Notes: generated by a model from the letters alone, not told the origin. Positions 9,077-17,762 are shown, numbered from the stretch's first letter. The stretch: 60,539 nt of DNA from an uncultured Lewinella sp. (GCA_913057785.1 CAJXPD010000020.1:1-60539); one strand, 5' to 3'. Made by a program: numbers and translations.

Positions 9077-9335
9077 GACTATATTTTTTTAAGTGGTATC
9101 AAAGTCGATTCAATACTGTATCGCGGCGAGTAGCAAAAGGTCATCATGAAATCAGAAAAAAATCTAAAAAAAAGTGGGCTTGGTCTAATTTCGGGAACTA
9201 GAATGCTTTGTAATTGGTTGATTATTAGTGAGTAAGCACTTAAGTGGGTTTTTTGAAAAAAATCGAATTTGAATAAGAAAAATCAGATTTGAAGAATGGG
9301 ATAGCCTCTCCAGCATATGGCCACTGCTATTAGCG

Positions 9336-9677
9336 ATGATCATTATCCCACTAGGATACTTGCTGCTTGGTTCCGATTATAATGGCATTTCCTCATTGGG
9401 ATATGTAATACTCGCCCTATACTTTGCTCGCCCACTTTTCTCTCCATATTATGTGAGGTGGAATGCCCGTAGCCTAATGATTAAGCGCGGAATATTTAGA
9501 TATACTACGATACGTTTTACCGATATAACATCCATCCAATATGATCGGCAAAGGCTTAGTATAGCGACCTTGAAGGGGAAGGAAATAGAATGGGATCTCG
9601 CAGCCTTTAATCAGGTGGATATTGCAAAATTGCTAAGGATTCTTGGTCAGGATACATCGGCAATGTCTAAAGAATAG
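9336..9677 (+). CDS. Small membrane protein, PH-like; start codon unclear
   Basis: From the first ATG the protein has 113 residues: two hydrophobic helices (IIIPLGYLLLG and LGYVILALYFA), then a soluble part with YTTIRFTDITSIQYDRQRL and KGKEIEWDL that resembles bacterial PH-like (YdbT/EbsA-type) membrane-associated domains. The in-frame sequence upstream back to 9273 also reads like protein (RFEEWDSLSSIWPLLLA), but contains no ATG, GTG or TTG; the next upstream codon at 9270 is a stop. Either translation begins at a rare codon (ATA 9273 or ATC 9282), the N-terminus was lost by a small indel, or the short form is real. Function unknown. Confidence 0.55.
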   Translation: MIIIPLGYLLLGSDYNGISSLGYVILALYFARPLFSPYYVRWNARSLMIKRGIFRYTTIRFTDITSIQYDRQRLSIATLKGKEIEWDLAAFNQVDIAKLLRILGQDTSAMSKE

Positions 9678-9717
9678 GGACACCAGTGCTCGTACGGAAA
9701 GGCTACATCGCAAAAAA

Positions 9718-10530
9718 TCATGTAGCTGATTTATTAATGGTGCGTAGCGCGCGTTTGATAATGTAACTAGTGGCCTTATCATTCGAAGAGGCTTCCCAAT
9801 CCTGGCAAAGTGCCTTGACCCATTCGGGTTGAGATTTGGAAGCATCATTGAGCCAATTGGCTACTGCATTCTGAACGTATTTGGAAGGGTCAGCTTGTAA
9901 TGGAGTTAATACCGGGAGCGCTAGAGAGGGATCTTCTTGGAAGGCGGCGATCTTTTTGGTCCAAACTCCTATCGGACGTAATACTTCTGCGGCGTAGCGA
10001 CGGACGTTTTCATCTGCTGATCTTGTCCATTCTGCTAAAATGGAAATGGCAAGCGGCAGATCACCCGCCAGTCTCTCCTTGGTAGCGAATATCACTACCT
10101 CACGGATACCAAAATGGGGATCGGCGGCAAAGGGCTTCATGGCTTTCAATAAATCAGCTGTTTCATCCTGCTGAATACTGCTCGCCCAACAATACCAGCA
10201 ACGAACGACATCAGAGGCATGTCCTCCCATCAATTCATCTAGACTTTCCTGATTCAACAATTGTCCAAAGGCCAATCCAATAGTTTTAGCATTGTTGTTA
10301 GCTGAAGGCTTTTTCTGTGCATCAATAGCAGCTTCAATGTCTGCTAGCCATTCCAGCTTAGCAATGGTCTTAAGGAAGTTTTTCAGCAAAATGCGCTGAT
10401 CTAAGGCGAGCCATTCCGTGAGGTTGACCGTAGCAATTTTACCTTCATTTAGGAGCTGGAGAATTTCCATGGGAATATCCGCAACTTTGCGTACACCTTT
10501 CCGATTTAAGATTTCTTCAGGTATGGTCAT
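9718..10530 (-). CDS. HEAT-repeat DNA alkylation repair-like protein (AlkD family)
   Basis: A 270-residue all-helical protein built of HEAT-like pairs. Recognisable parts are FGIREVVIFATKERLAGD, ENVRRYAAEVLRPIGVW and DPSKYVQNAVANWLNDAS, which match the COG4335 branch of AlkD-like proteins. AlkD glycosylases excise 3- and 7-alkylpurines without flipping the base. Members of this branch are often annotated only from the fold, and the catalytic Asp/Trp residues of AlkD cannot be aligned with certainty here, so glycosylase activity is inferred. It is a single gene, divergent from the gene at 10706. Confidence 0.75.
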   Translation of the reverse strand: MTIPEEILNRKGVRKVADIPMEILQLLNEGKIATVNLTEWLALDQRILLKNFLKTIAKLEWLADIEAAIDAQKKPSANNNAKTIGLAFGQLLNQESLDELMGGHASDVVRCWYCWASSIQQDETADLLKAMKPFAADPHFGIREVVIFATKERLAGDLPLAISILAEWTRSADENVRRYAAEVLRPIGVWTKKIAAFQEDPSLALPVLTPLQADPSKYVQNAVANWLNDASKSQPEWVKALCQDWEASSNDKATSYIIKRALRTINKSAT

Positions 10531-10705
10531 GCCCAGATTTTATGGTGAATTAGGAGATCTTATACTATACAAATCAACTACACGATAAGTTTGATGGGAA
10601 CTTTTTCTGCTGGCCCTTGGTTTTATCCAACATCATACGTGCTCTCGTATTTCATCGGATCTCTCCTAATTGCTGATGAGTACGCGTCTCTAAACTCTAA
10701 AAACC

Positions 10706-11455
10706 ATGTCTAATAAACTACATGAGATCTTGGCCATTGAGCAAGATCGCAAGAACAAGGCCAATCAGTCGATTGGCGAATCCAAGAAAACCTTCAGCAA
10801 AGGGTCGGCCATTTTTGATGGAATGATCAAGAAATACACCTCTACCGAAGAATTTGCAGAGCAAATTCCTGATGAGTCGAAAGAACTGGTGACAACGGTT
10901 AAAAAGACCCTAGAAGATACCCTGGCTCCCGTCATAGTAGCTATCGATGCTACGCTTTCCAAAGAGGAAACCAATTCCTCAGGTGTGGCACAGGCCGAGC
11001 TTAAATTGGGCGATAAGGTCTTTGGGACTTACTCTGCCACGACCTTGCTAGCCCTAGAATCCCATCTGACGAAAGTCCTAGATCTATACAAATCGATTCC
11101 TACTTTGGATACGACTCGCAAATGGTTCTTTGATGAGCAGAACGATTTCTATCGCACGCATGAAGAGGTGAAATTCCGTACGATTAAGCGCCCAAAGGTA
11201 ATTGTGAAGTATGAAGCTACGGACAAGCATCCTGCTCAGACGGAGCTATTGAACATCGATTTTCAGGTCGGTAAATATGAAACAACCTACTTTTCTGGCC
11301 GTTTGACACCTATCCAACGCCATCGTTTGGTAGATAAGTTGGAAAGCCTGATCGAGGCAGTGAAGATTGCTCGTTCTAAGGCCAACAATGTAGAGGTCAA
11401 ACAGGTGAAACTAGGTCAAGATATATTCGATTTCATCCATGATGAAATCCTGTAA
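10706..11455 (+). CDS. Conserved soluble protein of unknown function next to tRNA-like RNAs
   Basis: A 249-residue cytoplasmic protein without signal peptide or membrane segment. The N-terminal half is helical and charged (LHEILAIEQDRKNKANQS, FSKGSAIFDGMIKKY, then QIPDESKELVTTVKKTLED). The C-terminal half is mixed, with WFFDEQNDFYRTHEEVKF, KRPKVIVKYEATDKH and a final helix ending DIFDFIHDEIL. The opening IGESKKTFSKGSAIFDGM pattern suggests a conserved family, but I cannot name it with confidence. The only suggestive context is that the next plus-strand features, about 100 bases on, are the permuted tRNA-like RNA and the tRNA-Val-like gene; no clear terminator lies between. It may be an RNA-binding or RNA-repair partner of those RNAs, which is inference from position alone. 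Confidence 0.8.
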   Translation: MSNKLHEILAIEQDRKNKANQSIGESKKTFSKGSAIFDGMIKKYTSTEEFAEQIPDESKELVTTVKKTLEDTLAPVIVAIDATLSKEETNSSGVAQAELKLGDKVFGTYSATTLLALESHLTKVLDLYKSIPTLDTTRKWFFDEQNDFYRTHEEVKFRTIKRPKVIVKYEATDKHPAQTELLNIDFQVGKYETTYFSGRLTPIQRHRLVDKLESLIEAVKIARSKANNVEVKQVKLGQDIFDFIHDEIL

Positions 11456-11503
11456 AAGAGCTATTGGAGATAGACTTAATCTTAATCTCAGTGTTATCCG
11501 CAT

Positions 11504-11532
11504 TTGGTGTTGACCAAGTGCCGTTAGATTTA
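11504..11532 (+). promoter_or_regulatory. Candidate promoter for the permuted tRNA-like RNA
   Basis: TTG at 11504-11506 and TAGATTTA at 11525-11532 are separated by 18 bases, near the Bacteroidota pattern, with the same A-for-G change in the -7 box as the motif at 1543. It predicts a start near 11539, just before the outer stem at 11562. TTGGT/ACCAA also forms a short hairpin here, so the match may be fortuitous. Confidence 0.3.
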
Positions 11533-11561
11533 GTGTTTCGCTCCATAGCTTTAGTGTAAAA

Positions 11562-11728
11562 GGTTCATGAAAATTAAAGCCGCATTATAAAGCTATTGGT
11601 CAGGGGTTCGAATCCTCTCTCCCTTGCAAAGCTCATCTGTGATGAGCCATCATAAACATACAAGGGAGTAGCTCAGTGGCAGAGCAAGGCTGTGACGTAA
11701 AATAATACGGTTTGTATTTCCATGAATT
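11562..11728 (+). ncRNA. Circularly permuted tRNA-like RNA (permuted tRNA gene or YrlA-type Y RNA)
   Basis: The two halves of a cloverleaf are present in reversed order. First comes the 3' half: AGCT (11591-11594), a T-arm AGGGG-TTCGAAT-CCTCT (11602-11618) and the acceptor strand CTCCCTT (11619-11625). A 34-base connector holds a perfect 7-pair hairpin (11631-11647). The 5' half follows: acceptor strand AAGGGAG (11662-11668, 7 of 7 pairs with the upstream strand), TA, D-arm GCTC-AGTGGCA-GAGC (11671-11685) and GGCT (11688-11691), which pairs with AGCT. Outside this, 11564-11588 pairs with 11702-11726 in 25 positions with only four or five mismatches. Joining ...GTGAC to AA at the open anticodon loop would give a 7-base loop with U33 and a GAC (Val) anticodon. 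The D-loop GG and T-loop TTC needed for the tRNA elbow are present. Bacterial Y RNAs of the YrlA type have this same order, with a long stem in place of the anticodon; the Ro-binding GNCGAA motif was not seen. Confidence 0.7.
11631..11647 (+). other. Hairpin closing the acceptor connector of the permuted RNA
   Basis: GCTCATC and GATGAGC pair perfectly around a TGT loop inside the 34-base segment that links the two acceptor strands. There is no T-run, so it is not a terminator. It could be a processing or protein-binding element. Confidence 0.6.
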
Positions 11729-11749
11729 AAGGGCTGCTTCGAGCAGTCG

Positions 11750-11820
11750 GACATTGTAGCTCAGAGGCTGAGCGCGGCCATCACACGGCTGATACGGTGG
11801 TTCGAATCCACCCAATGTCT
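11750..11820 (+). tRNA. tRNA-Val(CAC)-like gene with atypical features
   Basis: A full 71-base cloverleaf is visible. The acceptor GACATTG/CAATGTC pairs 7 of 7. D-arm is GCTC-AGAGGCT-GAGC; anticodon stem CGGCC/GGCTG (one G-U); loop ATCACAC with U33, anticodon CAC (11782-11784) and A37; variable loop ATAC; T-arm GGTGG-TTCGAAT-CCACC. CAC reads the Val codon GUG. Odd points: the discriminator is U rather than the A usual for tRNA-Val, D-loop position 21 is T rather than A, and CCA is not encoded. A 7-pair hairpin (11732-11748) abuts its 5' end, and an intrinsic terminator begins at the base after its 3' end. It may be a minor tRNA or a tRNA mimic belonging with the permuted RNA just upstream. 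Confidence 0.65.
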
Positions 11821-11856
11821 TGGGTGATTACAAGGCTAGGTAATCACCCATTTTTT
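11821..11856 (+). terminator. Rho-independent terminator of the tRNA-like locus
   Basis: TGGGTGATTA (11821-11830) pairs perfectly over 10 bases with TAATCACCCA (11841-11850), followed by TTTTTT. It begins directly after the tRNA-Val-like 3' end, showing that transcription of this RNA locus runs on the plus strand and ends here. Confidence 0.9.
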
Positions 11857-12116
11857 ATTTTAATCCAATCTGTAAGCAAATATCTCCGATTGTAGGTTTT
11901 GCTACTTATTTCAATTAACTTTAGCAAGTCTGATTTACTCAGTATCCTTCCTTCATACCGAAGGCTTTTTCAAAATATGGGTTTAACCTGCAGTTCGGTG
12001 TTGTTGGTTAAATCAAGTCTCATAACTAATTACTCTTCTAAGCTGGTGGTAATATGCTTGGTGTTCCCTTACGGGAAATAGCTATACCAAGTGTTTTACT
12101 ACGTACTATATGAGAC

Positions 12117-13994
12117 ATGAAAAAGAAAAAAGGTAAAACCAACGCAGCATTCTTTCTAGCGCCTACTTTTAAAAAGTACAGTACCCTCATCTTAGTATCC
12201 TTTACCCTCCTTTTATATGGCAATACTTTACTGAATGACTTTGCCCTTGACGATGGCGTTTACATCCAGCATCATCAGGAAGTTCAGCAAGGCGTATATG
12301 GCATACCGGCTATTTTTCTGCAAGGAAGCACCTACGGGTTTAATCAAATGGGAGGGCAGCAGCCGTACAGACCGATTCCCCTGGCTAGTTTTGCCTTGGG
12401 CAAGAGCCTTTTCAATAATAACACAGTAATTGAGCATGCCATTAATGTGCTGCTATATGCCCTCTTAGGTTTGATCCTTTTCCAGTTGTTAGCGCATTGG
12501 TTGCCTTCATATAGCATCCTTCTACGCCTTTCCATCGTAATACTTTTCCTAGCACACCCTATTCATACTGAAGTAGTTGCCAATATTAAAAGTAGAGATG
12601 AGATCCTCTGTTTTCTTTTTGGAGCCTATAGCTTGCTGTATCTCCATAAGTTCATAGGTAGCAAAAAATTGAAGCATTGGATTTACAGCAGTTTATTGTT
12701 TTTTGCAGCAATTCTTTCGAAAGAGAGTGGCCTATCCTTGGTACTGGTTATTCCGCTGGTTCTTTACACCTTTGTCGGGCGGAAACTAGTGGCTAGTTTT
12801 CGAATTTTGCCCCCTTACCTGATGGCAACAGCCGTTTATTTTGTCCTTCGTACTGTAGTTATCCAACCGGAGACAGGTGAACTGCCAAATGATGTCATCA
12901 ATAACACCTTGTATGGAGCAGCCTCCTTTGCAGAAAGGAGTGCCACGATCGTGGCTTTATTAGGAGAGTATATCCGCTTGCTGGTTATTCCTTATCCTTT
13001 ATCCTGGGATTATTCCTATAATCAATTCCCTATACTTAATTGGGGGACAACTAAAGCCCTGGGTGCATTGGTTTTTCATTTGATATTGGCTTACTGGGCA
13101 ATCAGAGGACTCAGACGTCGGGATGTGGTGGGTTTTTGTCTCTTGTTTTACGCCTTGACCATGGCTATTACTTCGAATGTTTTCTTTTTGAATGGGGCTA
13201 CACTCGGAGAACGCTTCCTTTTTATGCCTAGCTGGGCCTTTTGCATGCTCATCCCTATTTTGTTCACGAAATGGCTGCAGGCCGATACCCAGAGGTGGTT
13301 GCCAAAGAGAAGCCCGATTTGGCTAGCAGTAATGTCCGGCTTGATCCTGCTAGGAACACTCATCACGATCGACCGGAATGGAGATTGGAAGAATAATCTT
13401 ACTTTGTTTGAAGCAGGAGTGAAGGCGGCGCCCAATAGCGCTAGGGTACATGCCAGTGTGGCTTTTGAATATAAACTTCAAGCGCAAGTCGCTACTGATG
13501 TATCGAGTAGCCGCAGCTACTTCGAAAAGGCAGAGGCGGCATTTGCTAAAAGTCTAGAGATCTATCCAGAGTTTGAATATGCCTTGTACAATTTCGGGGT
13601 ACTTTATATGGAAATAGGTGCCTTGGACCAGGCTGAGGTCTACTTTCAACGCCTCTTGGAAGCGCATCCCAATCATGAGGGAGGATTAAATAACCTGGGC
13701 GTAACTTACTTCCGACAGCAAAATTATCCTGCGGCTATTCCCTATTTTAATCGCCTACTAGAGATTAATCCAATACATCATCAAGCCCTGACGAATATGG
13801 GAGCGAGTTATTTTAATTTGAATGAAATGACAAAGGCCCTGCCCTTTTACGAGCGAGCGCTTGAGCTACAAAAAAACGATAGTAATACCTATGAGATTTT
13901 GTCCAGAATTCACAACGCCTTAGGTCAGCCAAAGTTGGCGGCCCATTACGCAGCGCTCAAGGAAGGACTGGAAGAGGAATTCGGTTCAAGATGA
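12117..13994 (+). CDS. TMTC-like polytopic membrane protein with TPR repeats
   Basis: A 625-residue protein. The N-terminal 420 residues have about ten hydrophobic helices and the GT-C type first-loop acidic motif (LNDFALDDGVYI) followed by YRPIPLASFAL, as in TMTC/O-mannosyltransferase-like proteins. A later LGERFLFMPSWAF motif is also typical. The C-terminal 190 residues carry four to five TPR units (YALYNFGVLYMEIGALDQAEVYF and two similar repeats). The family is thought to transfer sugars from lipid carriers to proteins on the outer side of the membrane; bacterial members are largely untested, so the activity is inferred. The following epimerase gene lies 80 bases downstream on the same strand. 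Confidence 0.8.
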   Translation: MKKKKGKTNAAFFLAPTFKKYSTLILVSFTLLLYGNTLLNDFALDDGVYIQHHQEVQQGVYGIPAIFLQGSTYGFNQMGGQQPYRPIPLASFALGKSLFNNNTVIEHAINVLLYALLGLILFQLLAHWLPSYSILLRLSIVILFLAHPIHTEVVANIKSRDEILCFLFGAYSLLYLHKFIGSKKLKHWIYSSLLFFAAILSKESGLSLVLVIPLVLYTFVGRKLVASFRILPPYLMATAVYFVLRTVVIQPETGELPNDVINNTLYGAASFAERSATIVALLGEYIRLLVIPYPLSWDYSYNQFPILNWGTTKALGALVFHLILAYWAIRGLRRRDVVGFCLLFYALTMAITSNVFFLNGATLGERFLFMPSWAFCMLIPILFTKWLQADTQRWLPKRSPIWLAVMSGLILLGTLITIDRNGDWKNNLTLFEAGVKAAPNSARVHASVAFEYKLQAQVATDVSSSRSYFEKAEAAFAKSLEIYPEFEYALYNFGVLYMEIGALDQAEVYFQRLLEAHPNHEGGLNNLGVTYFRQQNYPAAIPYFNRLLEINPIHHQALTNMGASYFNLNEMTKALPFYERALELQKNDSNTYEILSRIHNALGQPKLAAHYAALKEGLEEEFGSR

Positions 13995-14073
13995 GATATA
14001 CATTAATGATTACCTTAGTACTGGGTCAAATCCCAATTTCAAACACCTGCTAAACTCGAACAACACGAAATAG

Positions 14074-15243
14074 ATGAACACGAACAGGAGAGAATTTTTA
14101 CAAAAGAGCTCGAAACTCGCAGCGGCTTGGACAGTGGCTGCAGTTGGCATTACAGCTTGTTCCGATGCGCAAACCACTGAATCTGATTCTACCAATCAAG
14201 GCCTAAAGATCCTCATCTTAGGAGGCACCAGTTTCCTAGGTCCACATCAAATCAAAGCAGCCCTGGATCGAGGGCACCAAATCAGCACATTTACTCGCGG
14301 AAAGACTAAACCCACTGTACACCAAGATCTCTTTTCTAAAGTTGAATCCCTGGTTGGCGATCGAGAAAATGATCTGAAGGCTTTAGAAGGAAGAGACTGG
14401 GATGTCGTAATCGATAACTCTGGCAGAAAGGTGGAATGGACACAGAAAACGGCTGAGCTATTGAAGGATAGGGTTGGACAATATGTCTACATCTCTTCAA
14501 CGGGTGTCTACTACCCCTATTTGACCGAAAATATCACGGAAGCACAGTCATTGGTACTGGAAGTACCAGACGCTTTAGAAGGGGAAGAACAAAAACTTGA
14601 ATATGGCTATGGCGTGATGAAGGCGAACTCAGAACTAGTCGCTAAAGCGGTTTTTGGCGAGGAAAGGACGCTAGTGGTTCGTCCGACATATATGGTAGGC
14701 CCCGCAGATAAAACCAATCGTTTCATCCACTGGCCGATACGTCTGAGTCAGGGCGGGAAAACCTTGGTACCCGGTAAGACTGGAGATCCGGTGCAATATG
14801 TCGATGTGCGGGATGTAGCAGATTGGATGATCCGTTTGATTGAAGCAAAAACAGCAGGTGTTTTCAACGCCGTAGGCCCTTCGAAGACGCAAGACATGTA
14901 CAATTTTGTAGAAAAAGCCAGCGCCGCTTTTGATGTGGAAACGGAATTGATCCAAATCGATGATTATGATTTCCTAAAGGAAAATAAAATACCTTACCTT
15001 ATCCCCTGGATACTACCGGAGGGGAATAATTGGGGCTCAGCCCGTGTGAACAATCAGCAGGCCGTTGCTAGCGGACTCACTTTCCGACCTTTGACTGCTA
15101 CCCTAAGAGATACACATGAATGGTGGTTCTCGGATAGCGTAAGTCAAGAACAAAGGGATAAAGTAATGAAAGACGCAAATGGTGTATTGATGCGTGAAGC
15201 GGAAGTGTTAGCGGCTTGGGAAGCTAAGCAAAACAAGGGATAA
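14074..15243 (+). CDS. Exported NAD(P)-dependent epimerase/dehydratase-like protein
   Basis: A 389-residue protein. It opens with a twin-arginine-like signal (NRREFLQKSSKLAAAW) that also ends in a possible lipobox (GITAC), so it is likely exported folded and perhaps lipid-anchored. The Rossmann motif LILGGTSFLG follows, then YISSTGVYYPY and a YGVMK pair that provides the YxxxK catalytic residues of short-chain dehydrogenases. The C-terminal part (FNAVGPSKTQDMYNF, WWFSD) fits the atypical SDR/isoflavone-reductase-like group seen with Tat signals in Bacteroidota. A cofactor-binding enzyme outside the cytoplasm suggests a tightly bound NAD(P). Substrate unknown. Confidence 0.8.
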   Translation: MNTNRREFLQKSSKLAAAWTVAAVGITACSDAQTTESDSTNQGLKILILGGTSFLGPHQIKAALDRGHQISTFTRGKTKPTVHQDLFSKVESLVGDRENDLKALEGRDWDVVIDNSGRKVEWTQKTAELLKDRVGQYVYISSTGVYYPYLTENITEAQSLVLEVPDALEGEEQKLEYGYGVMKANSELVAKAVFGEERTLVVRPTYMVGPADKTNRFIHWPIRLSQGGKTLVPGKTGDPVQYVDVRDVADWMIRLIEAKTAGVFNAVGPSKTQDMYNFVEKASAAFDVETELIQIDDYDFLKENKIPYLIPWILPEGNNWGSARVNNQQAVASGLTFRPLTATLRDTHEWWFSDSVSQEQRDKVMKDANGVLMREAEVLAAWEAKQNKG

Positions 15244-15294
15244 TCTGGGCCGGATCGATTCCATTGGATAAATCAATCGCTCCATTCATTAGGT

Positions 15295-15320
15295 GGAAAG
15301 GTTTCAGGGAAAACCTTTCC
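15295..15320 (+). terminator. Perfect hairpin downstream of the epimerase gene
   Basis: GGAAAGGTTT pairs perfectly over 10 bases with AAACCTTTCC around a CAGGGA loop, 52 bases after the stop. It lacks a T-run, so it may be an mRNA 3' stabiliser rather than an intrinsic terminator. Confidence 0.4.
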
Positions 15321-15584
15321 ATATGAGCCCTGTCGCATGTATATATTTGAGAAGCTCCCTAATTAAAATTAATAAACTTCAATCTAAAATAACTTGTATG
15401 CAGCAAGAAGTGCAGAAGTACCTTTTGCGGCTGCCCTGCGTTCGGTCCCCGTCTGGCCGCCGTACAGGGACCTCTTAAGAGCAAAGGCTATTAGGGACCG
15501 GGCGGGTCTTGGTTAGCCACAAAATTCATTTCCCTGCTACTATAAAACTAGTTCAGAATAAAGTCTACTCCTACAACCCACAAT
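15321..15584. other. Intergenic region without a recognised gene
   Basis: The gap between the epimerase and the barrel gene has no credible reading frame. It contains GGTCCC near 15444 and GGGACC near 15473, which can pair around a GC-rich segment, and a second GGGACC copy near 15493. No promoter motif was found. Confidence 0.4.
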
Positions 15585-16859
15585 ATGAAATGTAAGCCAT
15601 CTTTTACCTTCCTTTTCGGGCTGGTATTCCTTACTGTCCAATTACAAGCCCAGCTGTTTGTTGAGAAGCAGAGCCGTCACCGTTTTGCACAATTGACCTT
15701 CGGTCTAGATTATCAATCAAGTGTTGGTGGACAGACCCGATTTCTCAACGCGCAAAATCAAATAGCCGGTTTTGACTTAGGACAAACCCAAAAAGCACGT
15801 CTTCTGATCGGGGGCACCCATTTTTGGGGCCATGCCGATATCTATTTAGCAATTCCCCTGGGCAGCCCAAGCTTTTCAGAAAGTGGCCAAGAGGCTTTAT
15901 ATCTAAGTGGCGTAGAAACCGCCTTCAAATATTACCCTTGGCGGATCAAGCACAATCAGATCAGACCTTTTATTGGATTCTCCCTAGCTCCTTTTTACTT
16001 CGAACAAGATAACGACCTACTTCCTTTTGGTGACGGCCCTGAATTGAACCATACAAGCCTACCTTTACTCACGGGAATCACCTTCAACAGTAAAGGGCAC
16101 CTATTTGAAGCTGGGCTGTTATGGAATTATAATAATGAACAAGATTACTACATCAGTCAAGATGTACAAACGCAAATCCAAACCCCTCCACTCTACCTGA
16201 ACTTCTCCTACCGATATATGATTGATACTACGGTCCCGGCGGAGCCCGATTGGGAAAGTGGAAGAACGGCTAAAGTCACACAGATATTAGCTGACAAGGG
16301 GAAACTCAATGATTTCTATATTGGACTAGGTATGTCCTCCGCCTTCTGGCTGGGCAAGTCTTCCTATAATGATCAAACGAGGCCCTACATCAGCCCCTAC
16401 AGTACTTCCATCATGCCCGACTTTGCCTTGGGGTACTATTTGCATCGACCGGATATTAGTATCTCGGCGAGTTATCGGGCCTACGGCACTTCCACGCTTT
16501 CTTATGGCGCCAATCAAAGCCTACGCCGCCAGTCCTTGGGCTTAGAGGCCACCCAAATCCTTTTTGACTACCACGGCTTCACGCCCTTCGTGGGGCCAGT
16601 AGTTAGCTACGAGCGCCTACAGTTCAAAGAATCTTTTGAACGCCAGTTGACGCAGGATATAGAGGATACTCGCATTACCTACGGACTTACCTTTGGTTGG
16701 GATATTCGTCCCAATCGGATACAAGCCTTCATCCTTCGGACCAACCTCCGATGGTATCCAGATCTCAGACTGGAGATTAGTGAAGGACAAAAGATCTCCT
16801 TCAACAACATAGAGTTTAATTTTATCCAATTGGTTCTATTTCCCGATCGAATATTCTAA
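15585..16859 (+). CDS. Putative outer membrane beta-barrel protein
   Basis: A 424-residue protein with a signal peptide ([15 protein letters not shown]) and long runs of amphipathic strands rich in Y, F, W and G throughout. Examples are [39 protein letters not shown] and a second half starting at FYIGLGMSS. It ends in [12 protein letters not shown], with the terminal F expected for barrel assembly. No enzymatic motif is visible. The gene converges on aqpZ and the two stop codons overlap by four bases. No family can be named; an outer membrane channel or structural protein is the best guess. Confidence 0.65.
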   Translation: MKCKPSFTFLFGLVFLTVQLQAQLFVEKQSRHRFAQLTFGLDYQSSVGGQTRFLNAQNQIAGFDLGQTQKARLLIGGTHFWGHADIYLAIPLGSPSFSESGQEALYLSGVETAFKYYPWRIKHNQIRPFIGFSLAPFYFEQDNDLLPFGDGPELNHTSLPLLTGITFNSKGHLFEAGLLWNYNNEQDYYISQDVQTQIQTPPLYLNFSYRYMIDTTVPAEPDWESGRTAKVTQILADKGKLNDFYIGLGMSSAFWLGKSSYNDQTRPYISPYSTSIMPDFALGYYLHRPDISISASYRAYGTSTLSYGANQSLRRQSLGLEATQILFDYHGFTPFVGPVVSYERLQFKESFERQLTQDIEDTRITYGLTFGWDIRPNRIQAFILRTNLRWYPDLRLEISEGQKISFNNIEFNFIQLVLFPDRIF

Positions 16860-17545
16860 GCTGGTTTTTCTGGCGAAATGTATTTATAAACTAATCCAGC
16901 TAGAATCGCCCCTGCTATTGGAGCAACCCAGAAAAGCCATAATTGTGCCAATGCCCAATCACCTGCAAATAAAGCTTGACTTGTACTTCTTGCTGGATTT
17001 ACTGAAGTATTCGTAACGGGGATGCTGATTAGATGTATAAGGGTCAATCCTAATCCAATTGCTAAGCCTGCAAAACCTTTAGGTGCTTTTGAATGAGTAG
17101 CCCCCAAAATAATGATCAAGAACATGAATGTCATAGCAATTTCCGTTACTAAAGCGGAAAGCATATTGTATCCATCAGGGGAATGTTCCCCATATCCATT
17201 TGCTGCAAATCCTCCAATTTCAAATCCGGATTTTCCACTTGCGATTAGGTATAAAACGCTTGCACCTACAATTCCTCCTAATACCTGCGCGACGATGTAG
17301 GGGAGTAGTTCTTTTTTGTCAAAACGCCCGCCTATCCATAAACCTATTGATACTGCTGGGTTTAAGTGGCAGCCTGAAATATGGCCAATAGCATATGCCA
17401 TGGTAACAACCGTTAAACCGAAGGCCATTGCAACACCCACAAATCCAATTCCTAATTCGGGATAGGCAGCTGCTAAAACGGCGCTTCCACATCCTCCCAA
17501 TACCAACCATAAGGTTCCAATAAACTCTGCTACTAATTTTTGCAT
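16856..17545 (-). CDS. aqpZ: Aquaporin Z
   Basis: A 229-residue protein with six membrane helices and both NPA motifs of the MIP family: [10 protein letters not shown] after helix 2 and NTSVNPARS after helix 5. The N-terminal [20 protein letters not shown] is the signature of AqpZ orthologues, and the length matches E. coli AqpZ (231). It forms tetramers that let water cross the inner membrane down osmotic gradients. The cysteine of GGCGSAV is conserved in AqpZ. The gene is single; its stop codon overlaps the convergent barrel gene by four bases. Confidence 0.95.
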   Translation of the reverse strand: MQKLVAEFIGTLWLVLGGCGSAVLAAAYPELGIGFVGVAMAFGLTVVTMAYAIGHISGCHLNPAVSIGLWIGGRFDKKELLPYIVAQVLGGIVGASVLYLIASGKSGFEIGGFAANGYGEHSPDGYNMLSALVTEIAMTFMFLIIILGATHSKAPKGFAGLAIGLGLTLIHLISIPVTNTSVNPARSTSQALFAGDWALAQLWLFWVAPIAGAILAGLVYKYISPEKPA

Positions 17546-17762
17546 AATTGTTTGTGTTTTTTTTACTAAAAGATGTGTCTATTCTCGTTGATAAGGTGCA
17601 GTAGCTTAGAATAGAAAGAGTAGCGGAGGATGTATTCTGCTGCTTTATGGTGAAAGATAACTATTTAGTGCAAGAAAGTAGCATGGGTCATTACTCAAAC
17701 CACTGTAACAAAGGAACTTATTTTGGACTTGGGCCGTTCACAAGGAAAAATGAAGCCCCAGA

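Noticed and set aside
11562-11728. Attachment-site scar: tRNA cut by integration of an element
   Set aside because: Integration duplicates the 3' end of a tRNA in the normal order and leaves an intact gene. Here the halves are reversed, no integrase is near and the outer stem also pairs.
11633-11815. Minus-strand open frame of 60 codons across the tRNA-like locus
   Set aside because: Its start MGGFEPPY is the reverse-complement translation of a tRNA T-arm, a known artefact; the plus-strand RNAs explain the conservation.
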